A stretch of 64,000 nt of DNA from Algoriphagus halophilus (GTDB lineage: Bacteria > Bacteroidota > Bacteroidia > Cytophagales > Cyclobacteriaceae), in contig NZ_FSRC01000001.1 of assembly GCF_900129785.1 (NCBI RefSeq), positions 2,418,001-2,482,000 of the forward strand, given 5' to 3'. Shown one piece after another: positions 17,943 to 25,856 of the stretch. The notes under the pieces were generated by a model. It was given only the letters and a program-made list of their open reading frames with translations. It did no database searches and was not told where the DNA came from. A program made the translations under genes and the position numbers. Numbering within the stretch: position 1 is the stretch's first letter; each line of letters opens with the position of its first letter.

Positions 17943-19241
17943 TTATAATCTGGCATCCACGTCAGATTTATCCAAAAATCCCTTCACATCAAATACCACT
18001 TGAGTATCAGATTTCTTGATTTGCAGTTGCTTAAATTCTTGATGGGAAACCGCTAAAATTACAGCAGAATAGTTTGCTAAGTCCGGAGCTTGCTTCCCGG
18101 AAATGATCTGAACACCATATTCATGCTCCACCTCAGCGGGGTTGGCCCATGGATCGTACACATCCACTTCCATGTCAAAGGATCTTAACTCCTTGTAGAT
18201 ATCAATCACTCGGGTATTTCTGACGTCTGGGCAATCTTCTTTAAAAGTAAACCCTAAGATGAGCACCTTGGAATCAATGACCTTCAGGTCTTTTCTCATC
18301 ATCAGTTTAATGACTTCAGTGGCGACATGCTTCCCCATGGAATCATTCAACCTTCTTCCCGCCAGGATAATTTCAGGGTGGTATCCCAATTCCTGCGCTT
18401 TCTGAGCAAGATAAAAAGGATCCACACCAATACAATGCCCGCCCACTAATCCTGGTTTAAACTTGAGGAAATTCCATTTGGTCCCTGCTGCTTCCAACAC
18501 CTCATTGGTGTCGATTCCCATCAGGTTAAAGATTTTGGAAAGCTCATTGACAAATGCGATGTTGATGTCTCGTTGGGAGTTTTCAATCACTTTTGCAGCC
18601 TCAGCAACTTTGATGGAAGAGGCCTTGTGGGTACCGGCCACAATCACTGTTTTATACAGTTGATCTACATATTCCGCTATTTCCGGAGTACTTCCAGAAG
18701 TGACTTTCAAAATTTTTGCAACGGTATGCTCTTTATCTCCGGGATTAATTCTTTCTGGAGAATAACCAGCAAAGAAATCCTGATTGAATTTCAATCCAGA
18801 AACTTGCTCTAAAACAGGCACACATTCATCTTCGGTCACACCAGGATATACCGTCGATTCATAGATAACGATATCTCCCTTCTTCAAATACTTTCCAATA
18901 TTTTCAGAAGCTTTGAGCATAGGGGTCAATACCGGTCGATTGTGTTTGTCAGTTGGAGTAGGGACAGTCACAATATAAATATTGCAATCAGCCAAGACCT
19001 CCGAATCAAAACTTGGCAATAAACCTGTATCACCATTTAAAGAATCAGTCAATACGGATTGAAGCAGCTCATCTTCTACTTCCAGTGTATGGTCCACACC
19101 GGCTATAAGTTCTGAAACCCTCTTGGCATCAATATCAAAACCGACAGTTGGATATTTTTTGGCAAACTCTACCGCCAAAGGAAGACCAACATACCCTAAG
19201 CCTATAACGGCAATTTTAACTTCTTTGATAGGTGTCGACAT
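17943..19241 (-). CDS. Nucleotide sugar dehydrogenase, TviB/WbpO type (UDP-HexNAc 6-dehydrogenase)
   Basis: A 432-residue four-electron UDP-sugar dehydrogenase. The NAD-binding loop is IAVIGLGYVGLPLA (10-23) and the catalytic cysteine is C270 in GLVGGHCIGVDPFYL. The middle region (SSIKVAEAAKVIENSQRDIN) is characteristic of the TviB/WbpO branch, which oxidises UDP-N-acetylhexosamine to the uronic acid, rather than of UDP-glucose dehydrogenases. It is the first gene of operon I, preceded by a long structured leader and the predicted operator-promoter. It predicts an amino-uronic acid, hence an acidic polymer. A gap of 112 bases separates it from the Wza-like gene. Confidence 0.9.
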   Translation of the reverse strand: MSTPIKEVKIAVIGLGYVGLPLAVEFAKKYPTVGFDIDAKRVSELIAGVDHTLEVEDELLQSVLTDSLNGDTGLLPSFDSEVLADCNIYIVTVPTPTDKHNRPVLTPMLKASENIGKYLKKGDIVIYESTVYPGVTEDECVPVLEQVSGLKFNQDFFAGYSPERINPGDKEHTVAKILKVTSGSTPEIAEYVDQLYKTVIVAGTHKASSIKVAEAAKVIENSQRDINIAFVNELSKIFNLMGIDTNEVLEAAGTKWNFLKFKPGLVGGHCIGVDPFYLAQKAQELGYHPEIILAGRRLNDSMGKHVATEVIKLMMRKDLKVIDSKVLILGFTFKEDCPDVRNTRVIDIYKELRSFDMEVDVYDPWANPAEVEHEYGVQIISGKQAPDLANYSAVILAVSHQEFKQLQIKKSDTQVVFDVKGFLDKSDVDARL

Positions 19242-19281
19242 TAAAAATACTATGTTTTACGTTGTGTTATTTCAATTTTTA

Positions 19282-19307
19282 TATTCCTGCTTTAGCTAGC
19301 AGGAATA
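19282..19307 (-). promoter_or_regulatory. Perfect 10-bp hairpin in operon I leader
   Basis: TATTCCTGCT pairs perfectly with AGCAGGAATA around a six-base loop. On the transcribed (minus) strand it is followed by an A-rich stretch, not U residues, so it is not a canonical terminator. It lies about 40 bases before the start codon of the dehydrogenase and could influence mRNA stability or translation. Confidence 0.55.
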
Positions 19308-19318
19308 CATATTCAGTT

Positions 19319-19341
19319 GGCTCAGCTTCGCCCTTTCGGTC
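19319..19341 (-). promoter_or_regulatory. JUMPStart/ops-like conserved leader element, copy 1
   Basis: On the minus strand the core reads AAAGGGCGAAGCTG, followed by AGCC. A near-identical copy (one substitution and one inserted base over 24 positions) lies at 34862-34885 in front of operon II. The core resembles the ops part of the enterobacterial JUMPStart element (GGGCGGTAGCGTG) with a small deletion. That element recruits NusG-type antiterminators to polysaccharide operons. The functional parallel is an inference. Confidence 0.5.
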
Positions 19342-19374
19342 CCATGAACCCAGCACTATTTGACTTACTTTTTT

Positions 19375-19464
19375 CTTTAAATAAATTCTCAATGAATCGT
19401 GGAAACTCCTCCTAAAAGGCGGTATTGGTTCATTGGAAATCTCCCAAAAGGAATTTATTTAAAG
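19375..19464 (-). repeat. Nested inverted repeats (14-bp perfect arms) in operon I leader
   Basis: CTTTAAATAAATTC at 19375-19388 is the exact reverse complement of 19451-19464. Inside, CAATGAA (19390-19396) pairs with TTCATTG (19429-19435), and a CCTCC/GGCGG pair lies at the centre. The predicted transcript start is only about 15 bases upstream, so this would form a large hairpin at the very 5' end of the operon I mRNA. Confidence 0.65.
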
Positions 19465-19476
19465 ATAGCTATTAAA

Positions 19477-19497
19477 ATGAGTACTAAAGTTACTCAT
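19477..19497. promoter_or_regulatory. Predicted operator, copy 1 (ATGAGTA-N7-TACTCAT)
   Basis: A perfect seven-base inverted repeat with a seven-base spacer. It matches the site at 35465-35485 in 17 of 21 positions, including both arms. It encloses the predicted -7 box of the operon I promoter, so a bound protein would block or reposition RNA polymerase. The likely binder is the winged-helix regulator encoded at 34929-35447, whose own promoter carries the other copy. Confidence 0.65.
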
Positions 19498-19514
19498 TTG
19501 AGCATGAATGCAAA
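19485..19514 (-). promoter_or_regulatory. Predicted operon I promoter (TTTG-N18-TAACTTTA)
   Basis: On the minus strand a TTTG at 19514-19511 is followed after 18 bases by TAACTTTA (19492-19485), one mismatch from the Bacteroidota -7 consensus TAnnTTTG. Spacing fits the group's primary sigma factor. The start of transcription would be near 19478, giving a leader of roughly 240 bases. Confidence 0.5.
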
Positions 19515-19552
19515 TGTAATAGGTTTTGGAATAAATAAAATCCATTAACTAC

Positions 19553-21280
19553 TTACTTCTTTAACTGGTAAATAATATTCAGATTCCCGTAAAAAGAAAA
19601 GACTTTTCTACCGTTGGGATAATCATCAGTACTTATTCCTTTGGACTGCCACTGATAATTATGGGCTTTCACAAATTGGGCTTTCCCACTGAGAACAAGT
19701 CTATCAAATCGCTGGTCCCAAAGCAATCCAAAGCTTAAATCTACCCATGGTTTTTTCTCTGGATTTTGCCCAAATGCCCTGAAAAAATAATCTTGGTTAT
19801 TTTCCAAACGCTCTAATAAAATGCCTCTTTTCATCATTCCCTTCACCTCTGTTATCTCGAGTGTTTGAACGTTTGAACCTACTCCTATCCCTACTCCTAA
19901 ATTTTCCCCGTAATTACCAAAAGCCCGAGCCAAACCATGGGTATTCCAAGTTTGATTTCCAATCAGTCCAGGATATCTCACATACCTGTTGACAGACTCT
20001 TGCTGTTGGGTCATTTCCCCTCTTACTTGTAGAAATGAATTTCTTTCTGGAATAGGAAATAGTTTTTGAAATCCAAATAGGTATGCTCTCGCATGGTCTG
20101 GGTTTAAAATAAAATCTCTCCAATTGTAGGCATGATCCCTCCTCCCATATTCTGCATAAATTTCAAAATTCGCCTTGGGAACCACATACCTCATGGATAA
20201 GGAGACCTGTTGATCCTGCCCTCTTCCGTCATAGGTAATTGAATTCCCATTTTCAAACAATGTTTTCTTTTGAAAAACCTCGAAAACAGGGAAATAATCT
20301 TTAAAAGAATCCCCCATGTACTTACTATATTGATGAAAAGTTCTACTGAACCCTAAAAAGAAATTCTTTAAAAAAGAGGGGTTATAATTTATTTTTAAAC
20401 CATTCAAATAGCGCCAATCCCCATCAAATCTTCGGAAGTACCTCCTATTTAACACCTCGTTTTGAGAAGGAAACAATCCCGAATCTTCGAGTCTCCCCAT
20501 AATTACCTGCATTTCAAAATTCCCGACCACCGTCTTGAGAGGTCTTCGAGTGGATAAGGACAAATGAGGAAATCCTTCAGAATTATCCGAGAAAATCAAG
20601 GAATTAAATTGGCCTGGCCCCCACCATATGTTTTGGGTGGAAACACCCAAAGCCATAGGCCCCATTAAAATATTTACGCTTGACTGGCCCCACCAAAATC
20701 TATGAATGGACTCATTCCCAAATCGCTCTGGGTTATCTCCATTATTCCAGTAAAAATATCTGGAATAATTTTCGAAGCCAGAGAACTGTGCTTCAAATCC
20801 ATCGAATGGCTTGTTTTGAGAATATGAAAATTCTGGTTGGAACTGGATTTCCAAAAACTTAAATCGAGCATAAACTCCAACACTTAAGTAGGTTTGGATA
20901 CCTACATTGGGTATCAACCCCTTATTGCCCCAACCATAAGGCCTTTTGGTATTAATTTCTGTCGTAGAAATCAAAGGTAATATATTGATTCGCTTCTGTG
21001 GATTTTCAATTTTCGATATCCCTGTAAGTATCTCAGAAACGGTATTGGTTGCTCCTGTAGAGTCCCTCCCATCAAAGCGAATGGGCCTGAGTGTAAATGA
21101 TTGGTGAAGGGGAAATTCTCCTAGTAATTGTTGCCTCCTAAGGTATTGTTCCAATACTGGGAAATCCGCATTCAGGATTTGGGCTTGAGCATCCTCATAA
21201 TAAGAAAAAAGCATGAACAGGAGTAAAACACCAAATCGTAACTTGGATCGATTTAAACCATTTTCAGCTTTTTTAAACAT
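19553..21280 (-). CDS. Wzi-like capsule assembly outer-membrane beta-barrel protein
   Basis: A 575-residue exported protein. A signal peptide precedes a cleavage near AQAQ (about residue 34), followed by LEQYLRRQQLLGEFPLHQSF, typical of the Bacteroidota Wzi family. The rest has alternating aromatic/polar strands expected of a large beta-barrel (for example FWWGQSSVNILMGPMALGVS), ending in an aromatic-rich strand. In Escherichia coli, Wzi is an outer-membrane lectin that helps attach capsule to the cell surface. It is the last gene of operon II, two bases after a glycosyltransferase, so the operon II product is probably retained at the surface. Confidence 0.85.
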   Translation of the reverse strand: MFKKAENGLNRSKLRFGVLLLFMLFSYYEDAQAQILNADFPVLEQYLRRQQLLGEFPLHQSFTLRPIRFDGRDSTGATNTVSEILTGISKIENPQKRINILPLISTTEINTKRPYGWGNKGLIPNVGIQTYLSVGVYARFKFLEIQFQPEFSYSQNKPFDGFEAQFSGFENYSRYFYWNNGDNPERFGNESIHRFWWGQSSVNILMGPMALGVSTQNIWWGPGQFNSLIFSDNSEGFPHLSLSTRRPLKTVVGNFEMQVIMGRLEDSGLFPSQNEVLNRRYFRRFDGDWRYLNGLKINYNPSFLKNFFLGFSRTFHQYSKYMGDSFKDYFPVFEVFQKKTLFENGNSITYDGRGQDQQVSLSMRYVVPKANFEIYAEYGRRDHAYNWRDFILNPDHARAYLFGFQKLFPIPERNSFLQVRGEMTQQQESVNRYVRYPGLIGNQTWNTHGLARAFGNYGENLGVGIGVGSNVQTLEITEVKGMMKRGILLERLENNQDYFFRAFGQNPEKKPWVDLSFGLLWDQRFDRLVLSGKAQFVKAHNYQWQSKGISTDDYPNGRKVFSFYGNLNIIYQLKK

Positions 21281-21282
21281 GA

Positions 21283-22149
21283 TTATTTTCGACCAGGTTT
21301 TTTACCCAAATAAACACGCATTGATTCATTTGCTTCTACCCACCTTAATCGTTGTTTGATCAGAAAAAAGCCGAATTTATCTGAGATCCCATATCCCGAT
21401 AGGTGATAAACCTGTTGAATATCCGTGAACCTTATTCTAAACTTGCCGATTAATTTCAAGATAATTACGAGTTTATTTTTCCCTTTGGGCAACCTCCCTC
21501 CAAACCGGATGGCCTTCACTTTCATCTCTTCCCAACTTGACCTTGCCGGGTGTTTCAACGACATCAAAGGGCTATAGCTAATTTTGAACCCTGCTTTCAC
21601 CGCTCGATTGCAAAACTCCGAATCTCCCCCTGTCATTAAAGACGGATTAAAACCACCAATTTTCTCTACAACTTCTTTTTTTACCAAAAGGTTAGCGGTA
21701 ACACTAAAACTGCCCTTTTCTACATAAAAGGCATTGGGGAAGGCAAATGCTTTCTCAAAATTGACAAAGTTGTTTTCAAGGTGAGAGAATACTTCGATCT
21801 GTCCCCCATACAACTCTGCCTCTCCATTTTCAAGAAGGTTTTTGGCTTGATAAATCCAATCAGGGGCTGGGATACAATCAGAATCCGTAAATAAGACACC
21901 ATCTCCTTTGGCTTCAGTCAATCCTTTATTTCTGGCTGAATAGGAACCTGGTATTGTTTCTGTTAAAAATTTAATAGGGAAGGAAAATTTTTCACTGGGT
22001 CTATAATCGTCAGAAGGATCATTATTTACGATTATTACCTCAAAGATAGATTCAATATTTGTTTGATTATCCAGTGCTTTGAGGCATAAATTCAAACGTT
22101 CCCAATCCTGATAAACCGGAATAATTACACTAATAAACACGCCGCTCAA
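21283..22149 (-). CDS. GT2 family glycosyltransferase
   Basis: A 288-residue GT-A enzyme of family GT2. The N-terminal core is VSIIPVYQDWERLNLCLKAL in outline, with IVNNDPSDD and the metal-binding GVLFTDSDCIPAPDW (DSD). The acceptor side shows FNPSLMTGGDSEFCNRA. It resembles the GT2 at 26987-27856 in length and layout (both have SYSARNKG/SYAARNKG and a GGD-E motif), suggesting duplication. It lies two bases from each neighbour in operon II. Confidence 0.87.
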   Translation of the reverse strand: MSGVFISVIIPVYQDWERLNLCLKALDNQTNIESIFEVIIVNNDPSDDYRPSEKFSFPIKFLTETIPGSYSARNKGLTEAKGDGVLFTDSDCIPAPDWIYQAKNLLENGEAELYGGQIEVFSHLENNFVNFEKAFAFPNAFYVEKGSFSVTANLLVKKEVVEKIGGFNPSLMTGGDSEFCNRAVKAGFKISYSPLMSLKHPARSSWEEMKVKAIRFGGRLPKGKNKLVIILKLIGKFRIRFTDIQQVYHLSGYGISDKFGFFLIKQRLRWVEANESMRVYLGKKPGRK

Positions 22150-22151
22150 TC

Positions 22152-22907
22152 TTATTTTTTCGCTTTATGGAAATACGTTTTCAGCACCCCAAAAAAGGTG
22201 TAATGCATGAAATAATAAATAGATTTTAAAAGGCCTAGATTTTCAAACTCCCGATATACAATCCATTGATATTTAGCGGCTTTAAATTTATTCCCTGAAA
22301 TAGAATCATCCCTTAGCCTGTATTTTGCCAATGGTTGATTGATGCCATAGGCGTAAGGTATAAGCTTCAATATTTTAAGCCATAGTGCAAAATCTTGTCT
22401 TTTGGATATAATTGGCATATACACTTTCCCTAGCTGGTCTGTATCGTACATGGCTGTCAAGCAACCAATGGAGCACGTTTTTAATAAATCATTGTGGTTT
22501 ACTTTAGCGGGAACTACATGTTCTCCTACGATGATATCATTCTTGATTTTAAAATAACCTGCAAAAGTAAATGCATGCTTATTTTCCAACATAAACTTTA
22601 CTTGAGTTTCAAGCTTAGTTGGTTCCCAAAGATCATCACTATCCAAAAATGCGATAAACCTGCCTTTGGCCATCTCAATTCCTTTGTTCCGACTGACAGC
22701 CGCTCCAAGATTTTTTGGGTTTTCATGCAAATGAATTCTCGCATCCAATTCTGTATAGCGGCTTAAAATATGAATCCCATTATCAGTGGAATAATCATCT
22801 ATCAAGATCAATTCCCAATCAGAATAAGTTTGTGCTATAATAGACTGTATCGTCTCCTCGATATGAGAGTGGGCATTGTAAACAGGAGTTATTATTGATA
22901 CAAGCAT
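22152..22907 (-). CDS. GT2 family glycosyltransferase
   Basis: A 251-residue GT-A glycosyltransferase starting MLVSIITPVYNAHSHIEETI. It has ELILIDDYSTDNG, the ASN-type AAVSRNKGIEMAKGRFIAFL strand and the metal-binding LDSDDLWEP (about 91-99). The C-terminal segment is amphipathic with aromatic residues and may touch the membrane. It overlaps the upstream glycosyltransferase by one base (TAATG). The family resembles enzymes that add the second sugar to lipid-linked intermediates; specificity is not readable. Confidence 0.88.
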   Translation of the reverse strand: MLVSIITPVYNAHSHIEETIQSIIAQTYSDWELILIDDYSTDNGIHILSRYTELDARIHLHENPKNLGAAVSRNKGIEMAKGRFIAFLDSDDLWEPTKLETQVKFMLENKHAFTFAGYFKIKNDIIVGEHVVPAKVNHNDLLKTCSIGCLTAMYDTDQLGKVYMPIISKRQDFALWLKILKLIPYAYGINQPLAKYRLRDDSISGNKFKAAKYQWIVYREFENLGLLKSIYYFMHYTFFGVLKTYFHKAKK

Positions 22908-23668
22908 TATCCTTTATTGATTGAATTGAAACCTATCAAACTTTCTTTGAATGAACTAAAAAGAGAAATAGATCTTTGCGGTTTTAAATATTGCTTCATC
23001 AAAAATGCTATGCCCAAAACTAAATTAAAAGAATAACCATATAACCTTTTAATAAGCGCCCCTTTAGTTTTATAATAGCTTGCATCCAGAATTTTCCCGG
23101 AGCTTTCAAGTGGATGCATTACGATATATTCTGGTACAAAATAGATGTTTAGACCTTTATTCATTGCGTCGTTTAAAAAAATGGTTTCTTCCCCACTTGG
23201 ATAGGAAGCCCCCAAGCCAAATCGTTCATCAAACTTAATTCCAGCTTTTTTCAAACTTTCAAGCTTGAATACGATCTCTACTGAAGACACGGTATAAATA
23301 CTTTTCCGTGTATGTTTAAAAGAACTCTTTGGGTAATTTTTATAATTTTCTCCTGTTGGAGTCAATATTTTAAAGGTAATAATATCTGCGTCGGGGAAAT
23401 CATGAAAAGCTTTTTTGATTTTAGCATCAAAATTTTCACAGAAATCCACGTCATCATCAGCTATTAAGCCTAATTCACCAGTTCCATTTTCCAATGCTCG
23501 GTTTCTACTCTTTGATAATCCTTTTTCGTCAAAGGAAATAAACGCTAAGTTTTCATCCTGGAAGTGGATTCCAGTTTGGTTTTGAGAAATGACTAATACA
23601 TGAAAACTTTTCCCTTTAAACGAATCTGGCTTTGGATTCATTGTGGAAATCAGTACCTGAAAATCCAT
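22907..23668 (-). CDS. Divergent GT2/GT-A family glycosyltransferase
   Basis: A 253-residue protein with a GT-A core that lacks the usual VSIIxPxYN start. It begins MDFQVLISTMNPKPDSFKGK, then KGLSKSRNRALENGTGELGL and the DxD motif ADDDVDF (about 74-80). The downstream YPSGEETIFLNDAMNKG supplies the likely catalytic-base region. The layout suits a galactosyltransferase-like branch of glycosyltransferase family 2. It overlaps the polymerase-like gene by 19 bases. Confidence 0.75.
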   Translation of the reverse strand: MDFQVLISTMNPKPDSFKGKSFHVLVISQNQTGIHFQDENLAFISFDEKGLSKSRNRALENGTGELGLIADDDVDFCENFDAKIKKAFHDFPDADIITFKILTPTGENYKNYPKSSFKHTRKSIYTVSSVEIVFKLESLKKAGIKFDERFGLGASYPSGEETIFLNDAMNKGLNIYFVPEYIVMHPLESSGKILDASYYKTKGALIKRLYGYSFNLVLGIAFLMKQYLKPQRSISLFSSFKESLIGFNSINKG

Positions 23669-24852
23669 TTATATTTTGGCAAGTAATACGCTAATGCTTG
23701 TGCAGCAATACTCAATATTAATAAAGTTGCGGGCAATCTATGACGAACTGCACCTAGCAAATGAAATTCAAAAAAAGCAGACATACCAACGTAAACTCCA
23801 ATATAGATCAACCATAAGGAATATTTCTTGATGTTTTTTATAAAAGTTAAACAAATAAATAAAAGGAAAAGCAGATACAATCCATCTGCAAAATAGGCCA
23901 ATTTAGTCCAAAATGGGATGAAAATAATTACTGGAAAAGGAGCCAGTAAAAATTGGAAAAACAAGCCTGGAAAATCTAATATTAGGTCCAACCAGGTCCG
24001 CCAATCCACTTCTGGGTAGGTAACTCCAGATTCAAAATAATTCATACGTTGTACGTTTCTAAACAACGACAAACTCTCAGGTGATATGGGGATATTTAAA
24101 ATACTGGTAGACAAATAATTCAAGGCAACGAAAAATAATGGAAACAGGACTAAAATAAGACCAATTACCATTTTTCGGCTCAACTTCAGTTGCACTAAAT
24201 ATTGGAACCCGACAATGATAAAAAAATACAAAAGAAGCTGGATCCTAAGAATCCCTGCCAAAATCACTCCCAATATCAGGAAGTAATTGAGTTTGTATTT
24301 TCCTGTCATTCCGTAAAAGAATAACCCCAAGGCCAGGACAAAATAACTCTCTCGAAGTGGCGTGAAAGAATAAACGACAATGGAAGGAGCCAATGCAGCA
24401 AGTATTAAATAAAACCGCTGAACCCACACATCCTGAATTCCATAGGTTCGATTAAATGCCCCAGCCAAGAAAATCAGACCAAGTTGAAAGAATAAAATAT
24501 TAAATAAGAAATAATTAAATATGGATTTCAGTGAAATCAGATAGATTGGGATAGCTAGAAATTTATAGCCTATTTTTACCCCTATCGATTGATTGTGTGG
24601 GGTTACCCCTGTCTCTAAAATCCTGGTAAATAGATTCGTATCCGGGAAATAAGGAATCAGTTTGATTTTATAATCAACTAATCCTATTGCAAGATAAAAA
24701 AGCAGCAGACCAAGAAAATGGAGGTTGATATACTTATTATCTGAAATTAAAATCCTTTTGGCAAACGTCGTCAGAATTAGATAAACCAAAACGAAGTAAA
24801 TGGGCAAGGTAATTAAATGCCAAAACTCAATATTTTCATAATAGGCTTTCAA
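23650..24852 (-). CDS. Wzy/EpsG-like polysaccharide polymerase (multi-span membrane protein)
   Basis: A 400-residue very hydrophobic protein with about ten predicted spans. No soluble domain is visible. Loops carry SFTPLRESYFVLALG and PYFPDTNLFTRILETG, resembling the EpsG/oligosaccharide repeat unit polymerase type. Position between glycosyltransferases, with an ATGA overlap upstream and no other polymerase candidate in operon II, supports a Wzy role. The sequence of such proteins is poorly conserved, so the call rests on topology and context. Confidence 0.7.
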   Translation of the reverse strand: MKAYYENIEFWHLITLPIYFVLVYLILTTFAKRILISDNKYINLHFLGLLLFYLAIGLVDYKIKLIPYFPDTNLFTRILETGVTPHNQSIGVKIGYKFLAIPIYLISLKSIFNYFLFNILFFQLGLIFLAGAFNRTYGIQDVWVQRFYLILAALAPSIVVYSFTPLRESYFVLALGLFFYGMTGKYKLNYFLILGVILAGILRIQLLLYFFIIVGFQYLVQLKLSRKMVIGLILVLFPLFFVALNYLSTSILNIPISPESLSLFRNVQRMNYFESGVTYPEVDWRTWLDLILDFPGLFFQFLLAPFPVIIFIPFWTKLAYFADGLYLLFLLFICLTFIKNIKKYSLWLIYIGVYVGMSAFFEFHLLGAVRHRLPATLLILSIAAQALAYYLPKYKWIFRY

Positions 24853-25856
24853 TGGTTCAACTTCTTTCGGGTTGAGTAAGCATATTTTTTGAAAACCATA
24901 AAACTCAAATACTTTCTAAATCGGCTGGAATTGGTCATCCAAGTTCCATAAACCCAAACCAGAAAGCTGAATTCATTAGCTAGTTTACCCGACTTCGAAT
25001 CCTCAAGATTCGCTTGCATAAGGTTTTTAAGCATCTTTACATCCTCTAAGCCAAACACTTCCTCAAACCTGAAAAACAAATAAATAAATAATCCCTGGAC
25101 CCGTAGATAGTCTTTAGCGGGCAATACCGACTTCAATTCAGTGGCAAAAGCAAGCCCTTGATTCAATATAAACCTCCGTTTTTCTTTGGTGACTTGTTGA
25201 TGAAACTCGGATTTCCGGTAATAGGATGTAACAGGTGCAGTATTATCCAGTTTGAATTTGATGGCAGGAACTGATAATGCTCTTACATGGATATCCACAT
25301 CCTGAAACCTCAACAATCGTTCGTTAAACCCATTTATTTTGGTAAAAAACTCTTTCTTCCAAATCCCGCTACTGGTATGCCATGGAATCATGTATTCCAA
25401 AAACATGTTCCTGTATTCAATAGCAGATAAATGGATATTGAGGTTTGGGAAAAATGGAGTTGCCTCATCTATATCTTTCGTAAAATGGGCTGTCGAATGA
25501 ATTATTAAATCTTCATCAGCTATTGAATTTACTCTTTGTTCGATGCAATTTTTACTCAGTAAATCATCCGCATCAAGAAATATCAGATATTCTCCAGAAC
25601 TCTTTAGGACCCCGAAATTCCTACATGAATTGGCGCCTTTGGGAAGTTCAGCTGGCCTCTTGAATAGTCTGAATCGATCATCTCTATCCACATAAGACTG
25701 AGCCTTACCCTCGGTACCATCTTGGGATCCGTCATCTACTACGACACACTCCCAATTAGAATAGGTTTGTTGGAGAATAGACTCCAATGTATCGGTAATT
25801 AACCGTTCGTTGTTGAAGCAGGGTACAACTACAGATACTTTCAAATCAGGCTTCAA
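24849..25856 (-). CDS. GT2 family glycosyltransferase
   Basis: A 335-residue GT-A enzyme. The core contains VSVVVPCFNNERLITDTLES, CVVVDDGSQDGTEGKA, SCRNFGVLKSSGEYLIFL and the metal-binding DADDLL. The catalytic-base area contains LLRFQDVDIHVRAL. The C-terminal 100 residues are helical with aromatics and no clear span. It overlaps the Wzz gene by 11 bases and the polymerase-like gene by four. Confidence 0.88.
   Translation of the reverse strand: MKPDLKVSVVVPCFNNERLITDTLESILQQTYSNWECVVVDDGSQDGTEGKAQSYVDRDDRFRLFKRPAELPKGANSCRNFGVLKSSGEYLIFLDADDLLSKNCIEQRVNSIADEDLIIHSTAHFTKDIDEATPFFPNLNIHLSAIEYRNMFLEYMIPWHTSSGIWKKEFFTKINGFNERLLRFQDVDIHVRALSVPAIKFKLDNTAPVTSYYRKSEFHQQVTKEKRRFILNQGLAFATELKSVLPAKDYLRVQGLFIYLFFRFEEVFGLEDVKMLKNLMQANLEDSKSGKLANEFSFLVWVYGTWMTNSSRFRKYLSFMVFKKYAYSTRKKLNH

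Larger units (their letters stand above)
19242..19552 (-). promoter_or_regulatory. Long structured 5' leader and promoter region of operon I
   Basis: This 311-base gene-free stretch lies between the Wzi-like gene and the first gene of operon I. In the direction of transcription it holds a -33/-7 promoter, a palindromic operator around the -7 box, a pair of perfect 14-base inverted repeats with nested arms, a conserved 23-base element shared with operon II, and a 10-base-pair hairpin before the TviB-like start. No stem is followed by a U-run in the minus direction, so none looks like an ordinary terminator. No convincing ORF was seen. Confidence 0.7.

Noticed and set aside
19282..19307. Intrinsic terminator for operon II
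   Set aside because: The stem is good but no T-run follows in the minus direction, and operon II ends upstream of it at 19553.
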